A stretch of DNA of 64,000 bases, from NCBI RefSeq assembly GCF_000243335.1, contig NZ_JH597773.1:2039550-2103549 (forward strand), read 5' to 3'. Positions 25,383 through 34,532 of the stretch are shown here, in pieces; the first letter of the stretch is position 1, and every line of letters begins with the position of its first letter. A program made the translations under genes and the position numbers. Source of the stretch: Leptonema illini DSM 21528 (lineage in GTDB: Bacteria > Spirochaetota > Leptospiria > Leptospirales > Leptonemataceae). The notes below the pieces were generated by a model. The model did not search any database, was not told where the DNA came from, and saw only the letters and a list, made by a program, of their open reading frames with translations.

Positions 25383-26729
25383 ATGGCGAAGAAGTCCCGC
25401 ACCGTTTACGAATGCTCGGCCTGTAACGAGCGATTCTCGCGCTGGGCGGGTAAGTGTCCGGCCTGCGGCGAGTGGAATACGATCGTCGAAAAAGAAGAGA
25501 CGACCGTGACGGCCACACGCAGTCGCATGAGCGCCGACATGCAACCTCTGCCCACGCTCAGCCAGGTTAACGAAGAAGACAGCAGACGCATTCGCAGCGG
25601 CATCGACGACTTTGATCTTGTTCTCGGCGGCGGCCTTGTGCCCGGTTCGTTTCTTTTAATCGGCGGGGAACCCGGCGTCGGTAAATCGACGCTGCTTCTT
25701 GAAATCGCCCGCACTTTCGCCGGGCGCATCCTGTATTTCTCGGGAGAGGAATCTCCCGGACAGATCAAGATTCGCGCCAATCGCATGCAGATCGACGGCA
25801 CGCGCATCCTTGTGTCGCGCGAATCGGTACTTGATGCCGTTTGCGGGCGCATCATGAAAGAGCGCCCCGACCTTGCCGTCATCGATTCGATTCAAACGCT
25901 TCAGGCCGGCGAGCCCGGCGGCCTGCCCGGCTCGGTTTCACAGCTGCGTGCGGCGGCCTTCGGGCTGATGGAAACGGCGAAGGTGTCGCACATCCCCATT
26001 CTTGTTACGGGCCATATCACGAAAGAAGGTTCGATCGCCGGACCGATGCTTCTTGAACATATGGTCGACGCCGTTCTTTATTTCGAAAGTGACCGTCTCA
26101 ATCATTACCGTATCCTCAGAGCCGTTAAGAATCGTTTCGGCAACATCGGTGAAGTGGCGCTTTTCGAGATGACGGGCACGGGTCTGCGCGCCCTATCCTC
26201 CCTGCCGCGCGAAACAACAGGCCGCGGAGCGCCGGGCTGCGTCTTCTCGGCCATCATCGAAGGATCGCGTTCCATCGGAGTCGAGGTACAGGCCCTTGTC
26301 TCCCGCACCGCCTACGGTCCGGCTCGGCGTATGGCCGAGGGTCTTGATAACCGTCGCCTGATGCTGCTCTCCGCCGTGCTTGAAAAATACATGAAGCTGA
26401 ACCTTGCCGATCAGGATATCTTCGCCAACCTTGCCGGAGGGTTAACGGCCCATGAGCCCGCCCTTGATCTTGCGATCGGCGCCGCCATTCTCTCTTCTTA
26501 TACCGAAAAGCCTGCTCCCGACGGCATGGCCTTCGTCGGCGAGATCGGCCTTTCCGGCGAGATCAGACCGGCGCCCGGTATCCTTGCCCGCATCCGTGAA
26601 CTGAAAAACCTCGGATTCCGCCGCTTCTGCCTCTGCGAAACGCAGCAGGAAGAGGCGAAAATCGAAGAGGCCGATATCCTTCCCGTTCGCCATATTAAAG
26701 ACATTGCCGAGGTTATACGTGAACATTAG
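25383..26729 (+). CDS. radA: DNA repair protein RadA
   Basis: A 448-residue RadA, which promotes branch migration of recombination intermediates. The N-terminal zinc finger reads CSACNERFSRWAGKCPAC. Walker A is GGEPGVGKSTLLLEIA, the family-specific KNRFG motif is present, and the C-terminal Lon-like domain includes DLAIGAAILSSY. It lies 67 bases after dnaB. Its last 11 bases overlap the next gene, so the two are probably translated in a coupled way. Confidence 0.96.
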   Translation: MAKKSRTVYECSACNERFSRWAGKCPACGEWNTIVEKEETTVTATRSRMSADMQPLPTLSQVNEEDSRRIRSGIDDFDLVLGGGLVPGSFLLIGGEPGVGKSTLLLEIARTFAGRILYFSGEESPGQIKIRANRMQIDGTRILVSRESVLDAVCGRIMKERPDLAVIDSIQTLQAGEPGGLPGSVSQLRAAAFGLMETAKVSHIPILVTGHITKEGSIAGPMLLEHMVDAVLYFESDRLNHYRILRAVKNRFGNIGEVALFEMTGTGLRALSSLPRETTGRGAPGCVFSAIIEGSRSIGVEVQALVSRTAYGPARRMAEGLDNRRLMLLSAVLEKYMKLNLADQDIFANLAGGLTAHEPALDLAIGAAILSSYTEKPAPDGMAFVGEIGLSGEIRPAPGILARIRELKNLGFRRFCLCETQQEEAKIEEADILPVRHIKDIAEVIREH

Positions 26730-27009
26730 ACTTCTTCTCATCAGCCTGCTGAGCCTGCTCAGTATTCTTCTCATCGGATGTAAGGCCCGCCCCGAAGAAT
26801 CCGACCTGGTCAGAGTAAAGGAACACTTTTTACAGATGCGCTTTCAGGCCGCCTTCAGGCCCGAGTTACAGTCGAAAAGCGATTTGGAGCTGTTCCTTCT
26901 CAGCTGCGAACAGAATCGCGTCAGATGTGATCCATTGCTTGAGATGCTCAAAGAGAAAGACCGTCCCTTCTATGATGCTCTGAAAGGCGTCCCCGCCGCG
27001 AAGAAATGA
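26719..27009 (+). CDS. Small lipoprotein between radA and tsaD
   Basis: I do not recognise the family. The 96-residue protein starts at a GTG inside the end of radA. Residues 1-20 form a hydrophobic signal ending SILLIGC, a plausible lipobox with Cys21. The mature part is short, charged and helical. The stop overlaps the tsaD ATG (ATGA). The TTG at 26704 is an alternative start. The tight overlap on both sides supports it as a real gene. Confidence 0.75.
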   Translation: MNIRLLLISLLSLLSILLIGCKARPEESDLVRVKEHFLQMRFQAAFRPELQSKSDLELFLLSCEQNRVRCDPLLEMLKEKDRPFYDALKGVPAAKK

Positions 27010-28034
27010 TCGGCATCGGCATCGAAAGCTCCTGCGATGAAACGTCCGTTGCCATCGTAGAAGACGGCACCATCCTCTCGAATCAGATCTACTCGCAGAT
27101 CAAAGAACATACGCCCTATCTCGGCGTAGTGCCCGAGATCGCCAGTCGTTCGCATCTCTTGAAGATCAACGAACTCTACGATCGAGCCATCGCCGAATCG
27201 GGCCGCGACATCGCCTCTTTTGATTATGTGGCGGTAACGACTCGGCCCGGCCTTGTCGGCTCACTCATGATCGGCGCGCAACTTGCTCGCTGCCTGCATC
27301 TCGTGCACGGATTGCCCATCGTCACCGTCGATCATGTGGAGGCCCATTTTTACGCCGGCTTTCTCGAACGACGTGAAAGGCCTTCGTATCCGTTTCTTGG
27401 CCTGCTGCTCTCGGGTGGCAACTCAGCGGTCTTTCGAGTCGAAGGACCGGGTCGGTTGATCAAGCTTGCCGACACGCGCGACGACGCACTTGGCGAGGCC
27501 TTTGATAAAGCCTCAAATGTACTCGGTCTGGGTTATCCAGGAGGGCCGCATATCGAGCGCGCTGCGTCGCAGTACGCTCCGGCCGGCAAAGAGCGTTTCT
27601 TTCCCGCAATACTGAAAGACCTGCCGCCTGACGAGATCTCGTTCTCCTTTTCGGGCATTAAGACGGCCGTACTGCTTGCCGCAAAGAGAGGGGAGCAAAA
27701 AGAAAAGATCGCCTATCACTTTCAGGAAACGGCATTCGACCTTGTCGAACGCATGCTTTTACGAGCGCTGCGACGCGAGAACGTACAGCACATCGAGGCC
27801 TCGGGTGGCGTGCTGGCCAATCAGACGCTGCGTCACCGCCTGGATCGTTTTGCCGAGAAGCATGCGATCAGCCTGAAATATCCCGTATCGAAAGCTCTGT
27901 GTACCGACAATGCAGCCATGGTAGCCTCGCTGGGTCAGTATCTTTTCGAGGCCGGAATACGGGATCCTGCCGACTTTCCCGTCAGCTCCGTCCGCATGGC
28001 TTATGCCGAACATGCGAATGCCACGAAACCGTAA
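27006..28034 (+). CDS. tsaD: tRNA N6-adenosine threonylcarbamoyltransferase TsaD
   Basis: Transfers the threonylcarbamoyl group to A37 of ANN-decoding tRNAs. The 342-residue protein shows GIGIESSCDETSVAIV at the start, the metal-site HVEAHFYAGFL, LLLSGGNS, DDALGEAFDK, GLGYPGGPHIE and FSFSGIKTAV, the normal ASKHA-fold landmarks. It overlaps the lipoprotein gene by 4 bases. TsaB, TsaC and TsaE are not in this window. Confidence 0.96.
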   Translation: MIGIGIESSCDETSVAIVEDGTILSNQIYSQIKEHTPYLGVVPEIASRSHLLKINELYDRAIAESGRDIASFDYVAVTTRPGLVGSLMIGAQLARCLHLVHGLPIVTVDHVEAHFYAGFLERRERPSYPFLGLLLSGGNSAVFRVEGPGRLIKLADTRDDALGEAFDKASNVLGLGYPGGPHIERAASQYAPAGKERFFPAILKDLPPDEISFSFSGIKTAVLLAAKRGEQKEKIAYHFQETAFDLVERMLLRALRRENVQHIEASGGVLANQTLRHRLDRFAEKHAISLKYPVSKALCTDNAAMVASLGQYLFEAGIRDPADFPVSSVRMAYAEHANATKP

Positions 28035-28175
28035 TCCCCTGCACGGGCAAAATAGGGATGAAGGATGCGTCGCCCCGGAAAAATTTGACACGAATTCTCA
28101 AAAAATAAAAAACACGGTGACCTGTGGCTCGCCAGGATGGCCGTCGCAGCGTATCAGGTATTCTACAGGTAGATC

Positions 28176-28943
28176 ATGGGTATAAATATCAAAAAACGTC
28201 TTGCATGGGTTCCGAATCTCTTCACACTCGGCAACCTCTGGCTTGGATTCTTTTCCTGCATCATCTCTCTTCAGGTGCCTGGTGATCCGCGTTATCTTGC
28301 CATATCGGGGACGATGATCATGCTCGCCGCGCTGCTGGACGGCCTCGACGGCTTCATGGCCCGGCTGCTTGACGCCCAGTCCGAAGTCGGGGCGCAGCTC
28401 GACAGCCTCGCCGATCTGACGACGTTTGGAATCGCCCCGGGCATCCTCGTCTATTCGCTGCTTCTTGCCGACTTCAACGTGGCGCTGAACGATTCAATCA
28501 CGCTTCCTCTGGGTATGTTGATTGCCGGCCTGTATCCGGCTGCCGTTGCCTTCCGTCTGGCGCGATTCAACGTATCCCATGAGCCGGGTGTCTTTCAGGG
28601 CGTTCCCTCTCCCGTCGGAGGCATGATCGTCGCCCTGATGCCGCTTGCCTTTCAGGATGCCATCGTTCTGCCCGATGCCGTTCTTCTTGTGATCTATATC
28701 GTCACCGCCTATCTGATGGTCAGCACGATCCGTTATTCAAAAGTGCAGGTGGCGCTCTTTCGCAAGTTTTCGCTGTTTCGCGGCTCGCTGCTTCTTGCCT
28801 TTGCGATCGGTCTGGTTGCATTTCTTTTGTTTCGCTTCGGAACGCAGTATGCCGCCGCCGCCGTCTTTGCGATGATCATCATGTACATCGTTTCAGGATT
28901 GATCTCGTTCCTGATTCATCTGATACAGGAATATCGCATATAA
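28176..28943 (+). CDS. pssA: CDP-diacylglycerol-serine O-phosphatidyltransferase
   Basis: Makes phosphatidylserine from CDP-diacylglycerol and serine at the inner membrane. The CDP-alcohol phosphotransferase motif is complete in two parts, DGLDGFMARL followed by GAQLDSLAD, at about residues 49-74. The 255-residue protein has six to seven hydrophobic spans. The product is the substrate of the decarboxylase domain encoded at 58.4 kb. A TTGACA lies about 90 bases upstream, but its -10 partner is poor. Confidence 0.93.
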   Translation: MGINIKKRLAWVPNLFTLGNLWLGFFSCIISLQVPGDPRYLAISGTMIMLAALLDGLDGFMARLLDAQSEVGAQLDSLADLTTFGIAPGILVYSLLLADFNVALNDSITLPLGMLIAGLYPAAVAFRLARFNVSHEPGVFQGVPSPVGGMIVALMPLAFQDAIVLPDAVLLVIYIVTAYLMVSTIRYSKVQVALFRKFSLFRGSLLLAFAIGLVAFLLFRFGTQYAAAAVFAMIIMYIVSGLISFLIHLIQEYRI

Positions 28944-28971
28944 AGAATACCTGCCGGTATCGGCCACTGCC

Positions 28972-30336
28972 TCAGAATCGCTTCTGATATTCGAGTCTCA
29001 GGTAGCCCCACTCTTTTATGGAGCCTTTTTCGGTGCGCCGGCCTGTGAAAAGCAGAACGGTGCGTACGCTATCAGACTTGAGTCGCAAACCGAATGCATA
29101 ACGCGCTCGCTCGATAAAGCGAGACTGCCTCTCTGCCTCGCTGACGCCAGAGAGATATTCGAAGGTGTCAACGCGTTCGCTGCTGCTTAAAATAAGTACG
29201 GGTTGCATCGTCACCGCTTCAGAACGAAAGCTTCCACGTAGCTCCAATCCGATAGAAGGGGAGTCACCGGCTCTGACGATGCTCTCGAAAAGCGACAGAC
29301 GACTTCTTCGCGCAAGACCGATGCCGAGGCGACGCTCGACGTACATGAGATCCTCTCTGTAGAGCTGCATCTGCAACGTCGACGCTTCCACGAGTCCATA
29401 CCATCCCGGCTCAGCTGGAACGTTACGCCCGAGCGTGACGATTCGAAAGGCGACGTCGCCGCGATCCATTCCACCGGCCAGCATGAATAGAGGACCGACG
29501 GCACCACTTGCTACTGACGAAAAGGATCTGTATCGGCGATCGTTTACGATACTGCGATCAGAGACATCAAGGCTACGATCGGTTTCATCACGTTCGAGTG
29601 AACTGTTCTCGGGTTCATCATAACGCTCTTCCCGGTACCGAAAGCGATCCCAGTACGGTCGACGCTCCGCTTCGAGCTTGAAGAATGTCCTCCCATCGTC
29701 GCTCACATCTTCCCGTTCAGATCGCTGCGTCATGCCCTCTGCCGTCCAGCGAAACGACGCGTATCCCTGGAATTCTTTCTTCTCTCCTTCGAAATCAAAA
29801 ATGCAGGCTGTACGCTGAGATGTCGAACGAACGGTGATGCCCCAGACTTTCACGGATGGATGATAGGCGAAGAAAAACGCATTCTGAAAACTGACATAGA
29901 ATCCAGGTCCGGATAAATGTTTAGCCGAGAAGAGGCCGGGTAGCAGCCAATGCGGCAACGGCCTGACAAAAAGCAGATCGTCACGTCTGCGCGGCGGTAA
30001 AAATCCGGGCGGATGTTCACTGTCTGCATAAAACGATGTTTTTCCCGGCAACTCACGTCGCCCGCCATACACCTCGAAGACATCGTTTTTAAAGACTCCG
30101 GAGAGGTGAACGTTTCGCTCCTGCCACTCCAGAATCGCACCACTTCTTTCGGATTGCTCGTCCTTTCCTATCTGGATCCAGAGCGGCCCCGAAAAGCCGC
30201 CTTCTGCCCAGCCGCTTCCCTGAACGCCAACGCGTCTATCGACTGGATCGCCATGCAACGGACAGAAGACCGCTATAGAAAAAAAAGCAATAAAGAAAAG
30301 TCCACACTGAAAAGGATGGATTTTCTGGCTGGACAT
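28972..30336 (-). CDS. Outer-membrane-like protein of unknown function
   Basis: A 454-residue exported protein with a signal peptide (GLFFIAFFSIAVFCPLHGD, about residues 12-30). The sequence is rich in Arg, Ser, Tyr and Phe with alternating hydrophobic residues, and ends WGYLRLEYQKRF; the terminal Phe and alternating pattern resemble an outer-membrane beta-barrel signature. I cannot name a family. It is convergent with pssA (28 bases between) and divergent from the sigma-factor gene, with about 200 bases between the two starts. Confidence 0.65.
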   Translation of the reverse strand: MSSQKIHPFQCGLFFIAFFSIAVFCPLHGDPVDRRVGVQGSGWAEGGFSGPLWIQIGKDEQSERSGAILEWQERNVHLSGVFKNDVFEVYGGRRELPGKTSFYADSEHPPGFLPPRRRDDLLFVRPLPHWLLPGLFSAKHLSGPGFYVSFQNAFFFAYHPSVKVWGITVRSTSQRTACIFDFEGEKKEFQGYASFRWTAEGMTQRSEREDVSDDGRTFFKLEAERRPYWDRFRYREERYDEPENSSLERDETDRSLDVSDRSIVNDRRYRSFSSVASGAVGPLFMLAGGMDRGDVAFRIVTLGRNVPAEPGWYGLVEASTLQMQLYREDLMYVERRLGIGLARRSRLSLFESIVRAGDSPSIGLELRGSFRSEAVTMQPVLILSSSERVDTFEYLSGVSEAERQSRFIERARYAFGLRLKSDSVRTVLLFTGRRTEKGSIKEWGYLRLEYQKRF

Positions 30337-30539
30337 ACAATTCTATGTCCGTCACCGATCGAATTGATAGCGCGGCCTGGAGTTTTTTTGCTCAATTCAT
30401 AGGTTACCCTAACAGATATGCATATTTCGCATGCTGAAAGGAAAGATCTGCATGGAGGGTGTCCCATTTTGAAACAACTCCCGCAGCAACCGATTTACGC
30501 CAGAATGGAAGCTGTCGCGCGATCTCTGTAGAAACCCGA

Positions 30540-31076
30540 ATGAACGCTGATAAAAGAGAATCCTTCCAGCGAATCTACGACGAAAACGCTCGCGATCTGC
30601 TTGCTTATCTGATGCGGTCCTTGCGTCAGGAATCGGTGGCGCGTGATCTGCTTCAAGACGCCTTTCTCAACTTCATTCGCATCTTTCGGGAAAAAGAGCT
30701 GCCCGAAACGACTGCCTGTCGCATGTATCTTTTTCGCACGGCCCGCAATCTGCTCATCAATTACACTCGGTCGAGTCGCGTGAGGCTTGAGGTAAGCTCA
30801 CCGGATGCCGGCGAATTTGTTCCTTCTTCTCCCCTTTCAACGGAAGAAAGCGTCTTGCATCAGCTGGATGCCGAGCTGCGCGAAGAGGTCTTACAGGAGG
30901 TGCTCGCCGAGCTCGACGAGCAGGATCGCTCCATTCTACAGATGCGTCATGCTCACGGCATGAAGCTCGAAGAGATTGCCGGTGCGATGGATATGTCTAT
31001 CTCAACGGTAAGCAGACGTCTGGATCGCAGCGCCTCTAAACTCATGTCTCTCCTCAAAAAAAGGGAGGGGCGATGA
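30540..31076 (+). CDS. ECF-type RNA polymerase sigma factor
   Basis: A 178-residue sigma-70 family protein with only regions 2 and 4. Region 2 reads YDENARDLLAYLMRSLRQ then DLLQDAFLNFIRIF; region 4 reads LDEQDRSILQMRH, followed by the helix-turn-helix LEEIAGAMDMSISTVSRRL. The ATG at 30540 gives the usual N-terminus directly before region 2; the upstream in-frame ATG at 30459 would add 27 poor residues. The next gene, 61 bases downstream, encodes a membrane FecR protein that probably controls it. Confidence 0.9.
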   Translation: MNADKRESFQRIYDENARDLLAYLMRSLRQESVARDLLQDAFLNFIRIFREKELPETTACRMYLFRTARNLLINYTRSSRVRLEVSSPDAGEFVPSSPLSTEESVLHQLDAELREEVLQEVLAELDEQDRSILQMRHAHGMKLEEIAGAMDMSISTVSRRLDRSASKLMSLLKKREGR

Positions 31077-31137
31077 AAAACTCTGCAAAGAAATGCCGTC
31101 TGCTTGTGGTCCAATTGAACAGTCGGAGCCATCATAC

Positions 31138-32181
31138 ATGAGCCGTGATTCGACAGAACATTTGGACGAACGGACGCTTCGGGCGATGAAACGCCTGCCG
31201 CTTGATCCGGGTCCGTTTCAGGACGAGTGGCTTACGGCCGAACCGACTCGTGTTGTGCCTGTACTTCCCGGGCAGCGTCTGTTACCGACTCTTTCACTGT
31301 TCGCTTTTTCGAAGAAGTCTCTTTCTGTTTCCATTCTGTCCACCGCCGCCCTTCTGCTTGTTGCTCTGTCGGCCTTCTTCTTGATTCCCAGGGAAGATCC
31401 GGCCGGACCCGACAGCCCTGCCATCGTTCTCTTTAAGAAGGGTGATGTTGCCCTGAACCGGCAGGATCAAGCCCTGCAGCTGACGCCGGGGTTTCAGCTA
31501 CTGCGAAACGATCGAATCACTGTTATGACCGGGGCTCGACTCGATCTACGCATGCCCGACGGTAGCCTCATGCAGATCCAGGGCGAGGCCGAGATCCGCC
31601 TGCTCTCCCTGAACAGAAGAATCGCACTCGAACAGAAAAAAGGATCAACCTACCACAGTGTTGTTCCGTCAACTAACAGGCAGGAATACAGCATTCAGAC
31701 GCCGACGGCCATTGCAAGCGTGCGTGGAACTCGATTTGCCGTAGAGAATGGGGAAACGGGCACCGTCGTCCGGGTGACCGAAGGAAGCGTTGAAGCGACC
31801 GATATCAGGACCGATGAGCCCCTGAGCGTCATTCTGAGCACCGGTGAGGAAACCGAAATCACAGCCGACATAAAAAATATTGAAAAAAAACGCGCAAACA
31901 CTACGGTTGACCTTGTCATCTATAATGAGCTGGATCGCCAGCGAGATCTATGGAACCCCGAGGTCCTGAAGCAGGTCGAGGGGATGCATGCAACGGCCGA
32001 TGAAGGGCAGATCGAAAAGATCTACAGTCGGCCACTTGAGATACTTTATATGACTGACGGTCGCGTCCTGAAAGGCGTAGTGGCCGCACAGGTAGATCGA
32101 ACCCTGATCCTGCATACGACGGAAGGTGTGATCGCCGTTCCGATCGAAGAGCTTCAGGAAGTTCGATTCCAGCGAGAATAG
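31138..32181 (+). CDS. Membrane FecR-domain protein, probable partner of the ECF sigma factor
   Basis: A 347-residue protein with a 60-residue cytoplasmic part, one span (SLSVSILSTAALLLVALSAF) and a periplasmic FecR domain (LFKKGDVAL, then SIQTPTAIASVRGTRFAVE). FecR proteins transmit surface or periplasmic signals to an ECF sigma factor and often act as its anti-sigma or activator. The tail contains MTDGRVLKG and ends VPIEELQEVRF, a module also found in its neighbour and at 4.85 kb. The ATG at 31138 has GGAG at a fair distance; an in-frame ATG at 31093 is possible. No TonB receptor gene follows, so this is not a classical fecIRA set. Confidence 0.85.
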   Translation: MSRDSTEHLDERTLRAMKRLPLDPGPFQDEWLTAEPTRVVPVLPGQRLLPTLSLFAFSKKSLSVSILSTAALLLVALSAFFLIPREDPAGPDSPAIVLFKKGDVALNRQDQALQLTPGFQLLRNDRITVMTGARLDLRMPDGSLMQIQGEAEIRLLSLNRRIALEQKKGSTYHSVVPSTNRQEYSIQTPTAIASVRGTRFAVENGETGTVVRVTEGSVEATDIRTDEPLSVILSTGEETEITADIKNIEKKRANTTVDLVIYNELDRQRDLWNPEVLKQVEGMHATADEGQIEKIYSRPLEILYMTDGRVLKGVVAAQVDRTLILHTTEGVIAVPIEELQEVRFQRE

Positions 32182-32260
32182 AGACTGGACCTGTTTTCGA
32201 GATGATTCGATGGTACTTATAGCCGGCGCTGCCGGAAGATATGTAAGAAAGGAGATGAAT

Positions 32261-33412
32261 ATGAGAAGGAACGAGAACAAAAAAGCTTTTCTCGCATATG
32301 CCGGCTCAATCGCGGCTCTGACGCTCATTCTCGCCATGACGGCGTGCAAGGAGAAGTCGAATGCAGAACAGCCTCTTTCCATGGTGATCACCTTCACCAG
32401 TGGAGATGTGAAAATCGTCCGTGACGGCAAGGAAGTAGCGGCCGCCATCGGAATGATCGTATATGAAAAGGATCTGATCCGTACCGAAAATGGCACGGTC
32501 GACCTGCAAACCCGCACCGGTAGCGCCGTACGCGTTCGTGAGATGACATCACTGACCGTTTCGAAAATCGCCGGCAAAGACGGCGGCGAAACGCGCATCG
32601 ATATGGAGCATGGCGGCATGCTTGCCAACGTGAAGAAGGCTTCGGCGAACGAAGGCTTCAACGTAGCCACTCCGACGGCGATCGCCGGTGTGCGCGGAAC
32701 GTCCTTCTCCGTTGAGGTGGATCCGTTCGAGCGCACATCAAGCGTGAAGGTCATCGACGGTAAAGTGGCTATGGCTCCTCGCATCGAGGTTCTTGAATCG
32801 GCGACTCCCGAGCAGATTGAGAAAGATCCGGCTCTGAAGAAGATGGCAGAACTGCAGAGCAGAGAGGTCATCATCGAAGAGAAAAGCGAAGGTCGCCTGA
32901 ATCCTGACGTCGAGAAAAAGGTTCTGGCCGTCAACGAGCTGACATCGAAAGCTCCCGAGGGTCAGATCGAGCCCGTTCGCAAAGAGGTTGAAAAAGTCGT
33001 AGCTGAAATCCAGGCTGCCCCCGCCGAGAAAACGGTCATCACCTCTGAGGCTCGCATCACTGACCAGGATATCGTCGAGAAGGAAACCCTTGTCGTCGTC
33101 GACTCCGACGTCCTTGAGAAACTGGAAGGCGATAAAGGCAACGAGTCTGTTGTTCGTGAGCTGAAAGAAACCCGTCAGCAGAAGCAGGATGAGATTCTGA
33201 AGAAGATCGAAGAATCTGCATCGAAGGCCGATCTGAAAGACGAGAAAGAAATCCAGCGCCACTACAACAAGCTTGAAGTGATCACACTGCTTGATGGAAG
33301 CCAGATCACCGGAGCCGTCATCGCACAAACCGGCGACGTTCTTGTGATCCACAGCCCGCAGGGTGTTCGTCGAGTGAACAAGTCCGACGTGATGAGCCAG
33401 GAATTCCGTTGA
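32261..33412 (+). CDS. FecR-domain lipoprotein
   Basis: A 383-residue outer-surface or periplasmic lipoprotein. The signal ends in TLILAMTACK with Cys29 as the lipid site. The FecR domain covers about 50-150 (ITFTSGDVKIVRDGK, GVRGTSFSVE). A long charged, Glu- and Lys-rich region follows, and the C-terminal module begins ITLLDGSQITGAVI. The layout recalls the leptospiral lipoprotein LipL45, from memory only. AAAGGAG at 32248-32254 lies 6 bases before the ATG at 32261; the closer ATG at 32255 is too near the site. A terminator follows. Confidence 0.85.
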   Translation: MRRNENKKAFLAYAGSIAALTLILAMTACKEKSNAEQPLSMVITFTSGDVKIVRDGKEVAAAIGMIVYEKDLIRTENGTVDLQTRTGSAVRVREMTSLTVSKIAGKDGGETRIDMEHGGMLANVKKASANEGFNVATPTAIAGVRGTSFSVEVDPFERTSSVKVIDGKVAMAPRIEVLESATPEQIEKDPALKKMAELQSREVIIEEKSEGRLNPDVEKKVLAVNELTSKAPEGQIEPVRKEVEKVVAEIQAAPAEKTVITSEARITDQDIVEKETLVVVDSDVLEKLEGDKGNESVVRELKETRQQKQDEILKKIEESASKADLKDEKEIQRHYNKLEVITLLDGSQITGAVIAQTGDVLVIHSPQGVRRVNKSDVMSQEFR

Positions 33413-33435
33413 TTCGCTGAGCTCCAGAAAAAGAG

Positions 33436-33470
33436 AAAGGCGCGTGTCTGCAAAGGCATGCGCCTTTTTA
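33436..33470 (+). terminator. Rho-independent terminator after the FecR lipoprotein
   Basis: AAAGGCGCGTG (33436-33446) pairs with CATGCGCCTTT (33457-33467) across a 10-base loop, with one G-T pair, and continues into T-rich sequence. It closes the sigma/FecR unit. Confidence 0.8.
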
Positions 33471-33537
33471 TTGTACAAGGCGCTTCCAGCGGCGAAGGCA
33501 AAGAGCCAGGCATAGCTGCATTGAACCGGAACATGAG

Positions 33538-33759
33538 ATGAATGAAATCGATCCGAAAGTCTTTCAATGGATGAGACCGCCGATGGTCTGTCTGTGCCGG
33601 CATGTTTCGGCCGAGCGGCTCCGATCTGAAATCCGGCACGGAGCGACGACCTTCGAGCAGCTTCAGGAGAAAACATCCTGCTCCACCGTCTGTGGCACCT
33701 GTGAAGGCAGGGTTCGCGAGATTCTCAGAACGGAGATCGAGGCGATGCGCCGATCGTAA
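33538..33759 (+). CDS. Bfd-like [2Fe-2S] protein
   Basis: A 73-residue small protein with the bacterioferritin-associated ferredoxin cysteine pattern: Cys18-x-Cys20 (MVCLCRHVS) and Cys52-x-x-Cys55 (VCGTCEGRV). These ligate a 2Fe-2S cluster; Cys48 is an extra cysteine. Bfd releases iron from bacterioferritin, but no bacterioferritin gene lies nearby, so the partner is unknown. It sits between the FecR gene set and exbB, which hints at iron-related expression (inference). Confidence 0.85.
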   Translation: MNEIDPKVFQWMRPPMVCLCRHVSAERLRSEIRHGATTFEQLQEKTSCSTVCGTCEGRVREILRTEIEAMRRS

Positions 33760-33883
33760 CCGTCGAGGCAGATATAAACGATTCTGGTTCAACCGAGCCG
33801 ATCCATTCCCCTGTTACACTTTTTAAATATACGCGACAGCGATTGTACTTGATCTCCATCTCGACGGATTTGATCGTTGATCC

Positions 33884-34531
33884 ATGAATGCCTTCTCGCC
33901 CGCCATGTTCCTTCAAGCGGGAGGTCCTCTTGTCATCTTTCTTCTGCTCTGCTTCGTCGTCGCCCTCGCCATGATCGCCGAACGACTGCGCTTCTTTCAA
34001 TCGTTGAAATCCGACTCAGAACAGGTATGGGCCGAGATACAGAGCGATCTGCTGGCGAAGAAATACGACTGGATTCTACAGAAGTATGCACAGCCGACAA
34101 GCCCCGCGCGGTTTGTCGTGCAGCAGATTCTCCTTTTTCATACGGACTGGCAGAAAAGCGGAAGCGGGAACGACTTCGGCGCCTGGAAGGAGTTTTTCGA
34201 TGAAACGGGGGCTCGCTCGATACAGCAGCAGCTTCCGCAACTGGAACGTTTCTTGAATTATCTGGCAACGATGGGAGCGGTCGCCCCATTCTTAGGCCTT
34301 CTTGGAACGGTCTTTGGCATCATCCGCTCATTTTTGAATCTCGGCGAGGCGAGCATGTCTGATCTGAACGCCGGCATCGCCGAGGCGCTTGTAGCCACCG
34401 CCGCCGGCCTGATCGTCGCCATCCCATCAAGCGCCGCCTACAACTACTTTCGCAAGCGCATCGACTCCACACAATCCGAGCTTGAGATTCTTGCCGTCCG
34501 CCTGAAAGAACAGCTGTGGAAGCAGAGGTAA
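33884..34531 (+). CDS. exbB: ExbB/TolQ/MotA-type proton channel subunit
   Basis: A 215-residue inner-membrane protein with three spans: an N-terminal one (PLVIFLLLCFVVALAMIAER), and two near residues 125-150 (MGAVAPFLGLLGTVFGIIRS) and 165-185 (EALVATAAGLIVAIPSSAAY). These are the conserved helices that form a proton channel with ExbD. The energised partner (TonB or TolA) is not encoded here. It lies 1 base before exbD. Confidence 0.88.
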   Translation: MNAFSPAMFLQAGGPLVIFLLLCFVVALAMIAERLRFFQSLKSDSEQVWAEIQSDLLAKKYDWILQKYAQPTSPARFVVQQILLFHTDWQKSGSGNDFGAWKEFFDETGARSIQQQLPQLERFLNYLATMGAVAPFLGLLGTVFGIIRSFLNLGEASMSDLNAGIAEALVATAAGLIVAIPSSAAYNYFRKRIDSTQSELEILAVRLKEQLWKQR

Positions 34532-34532
34532 T

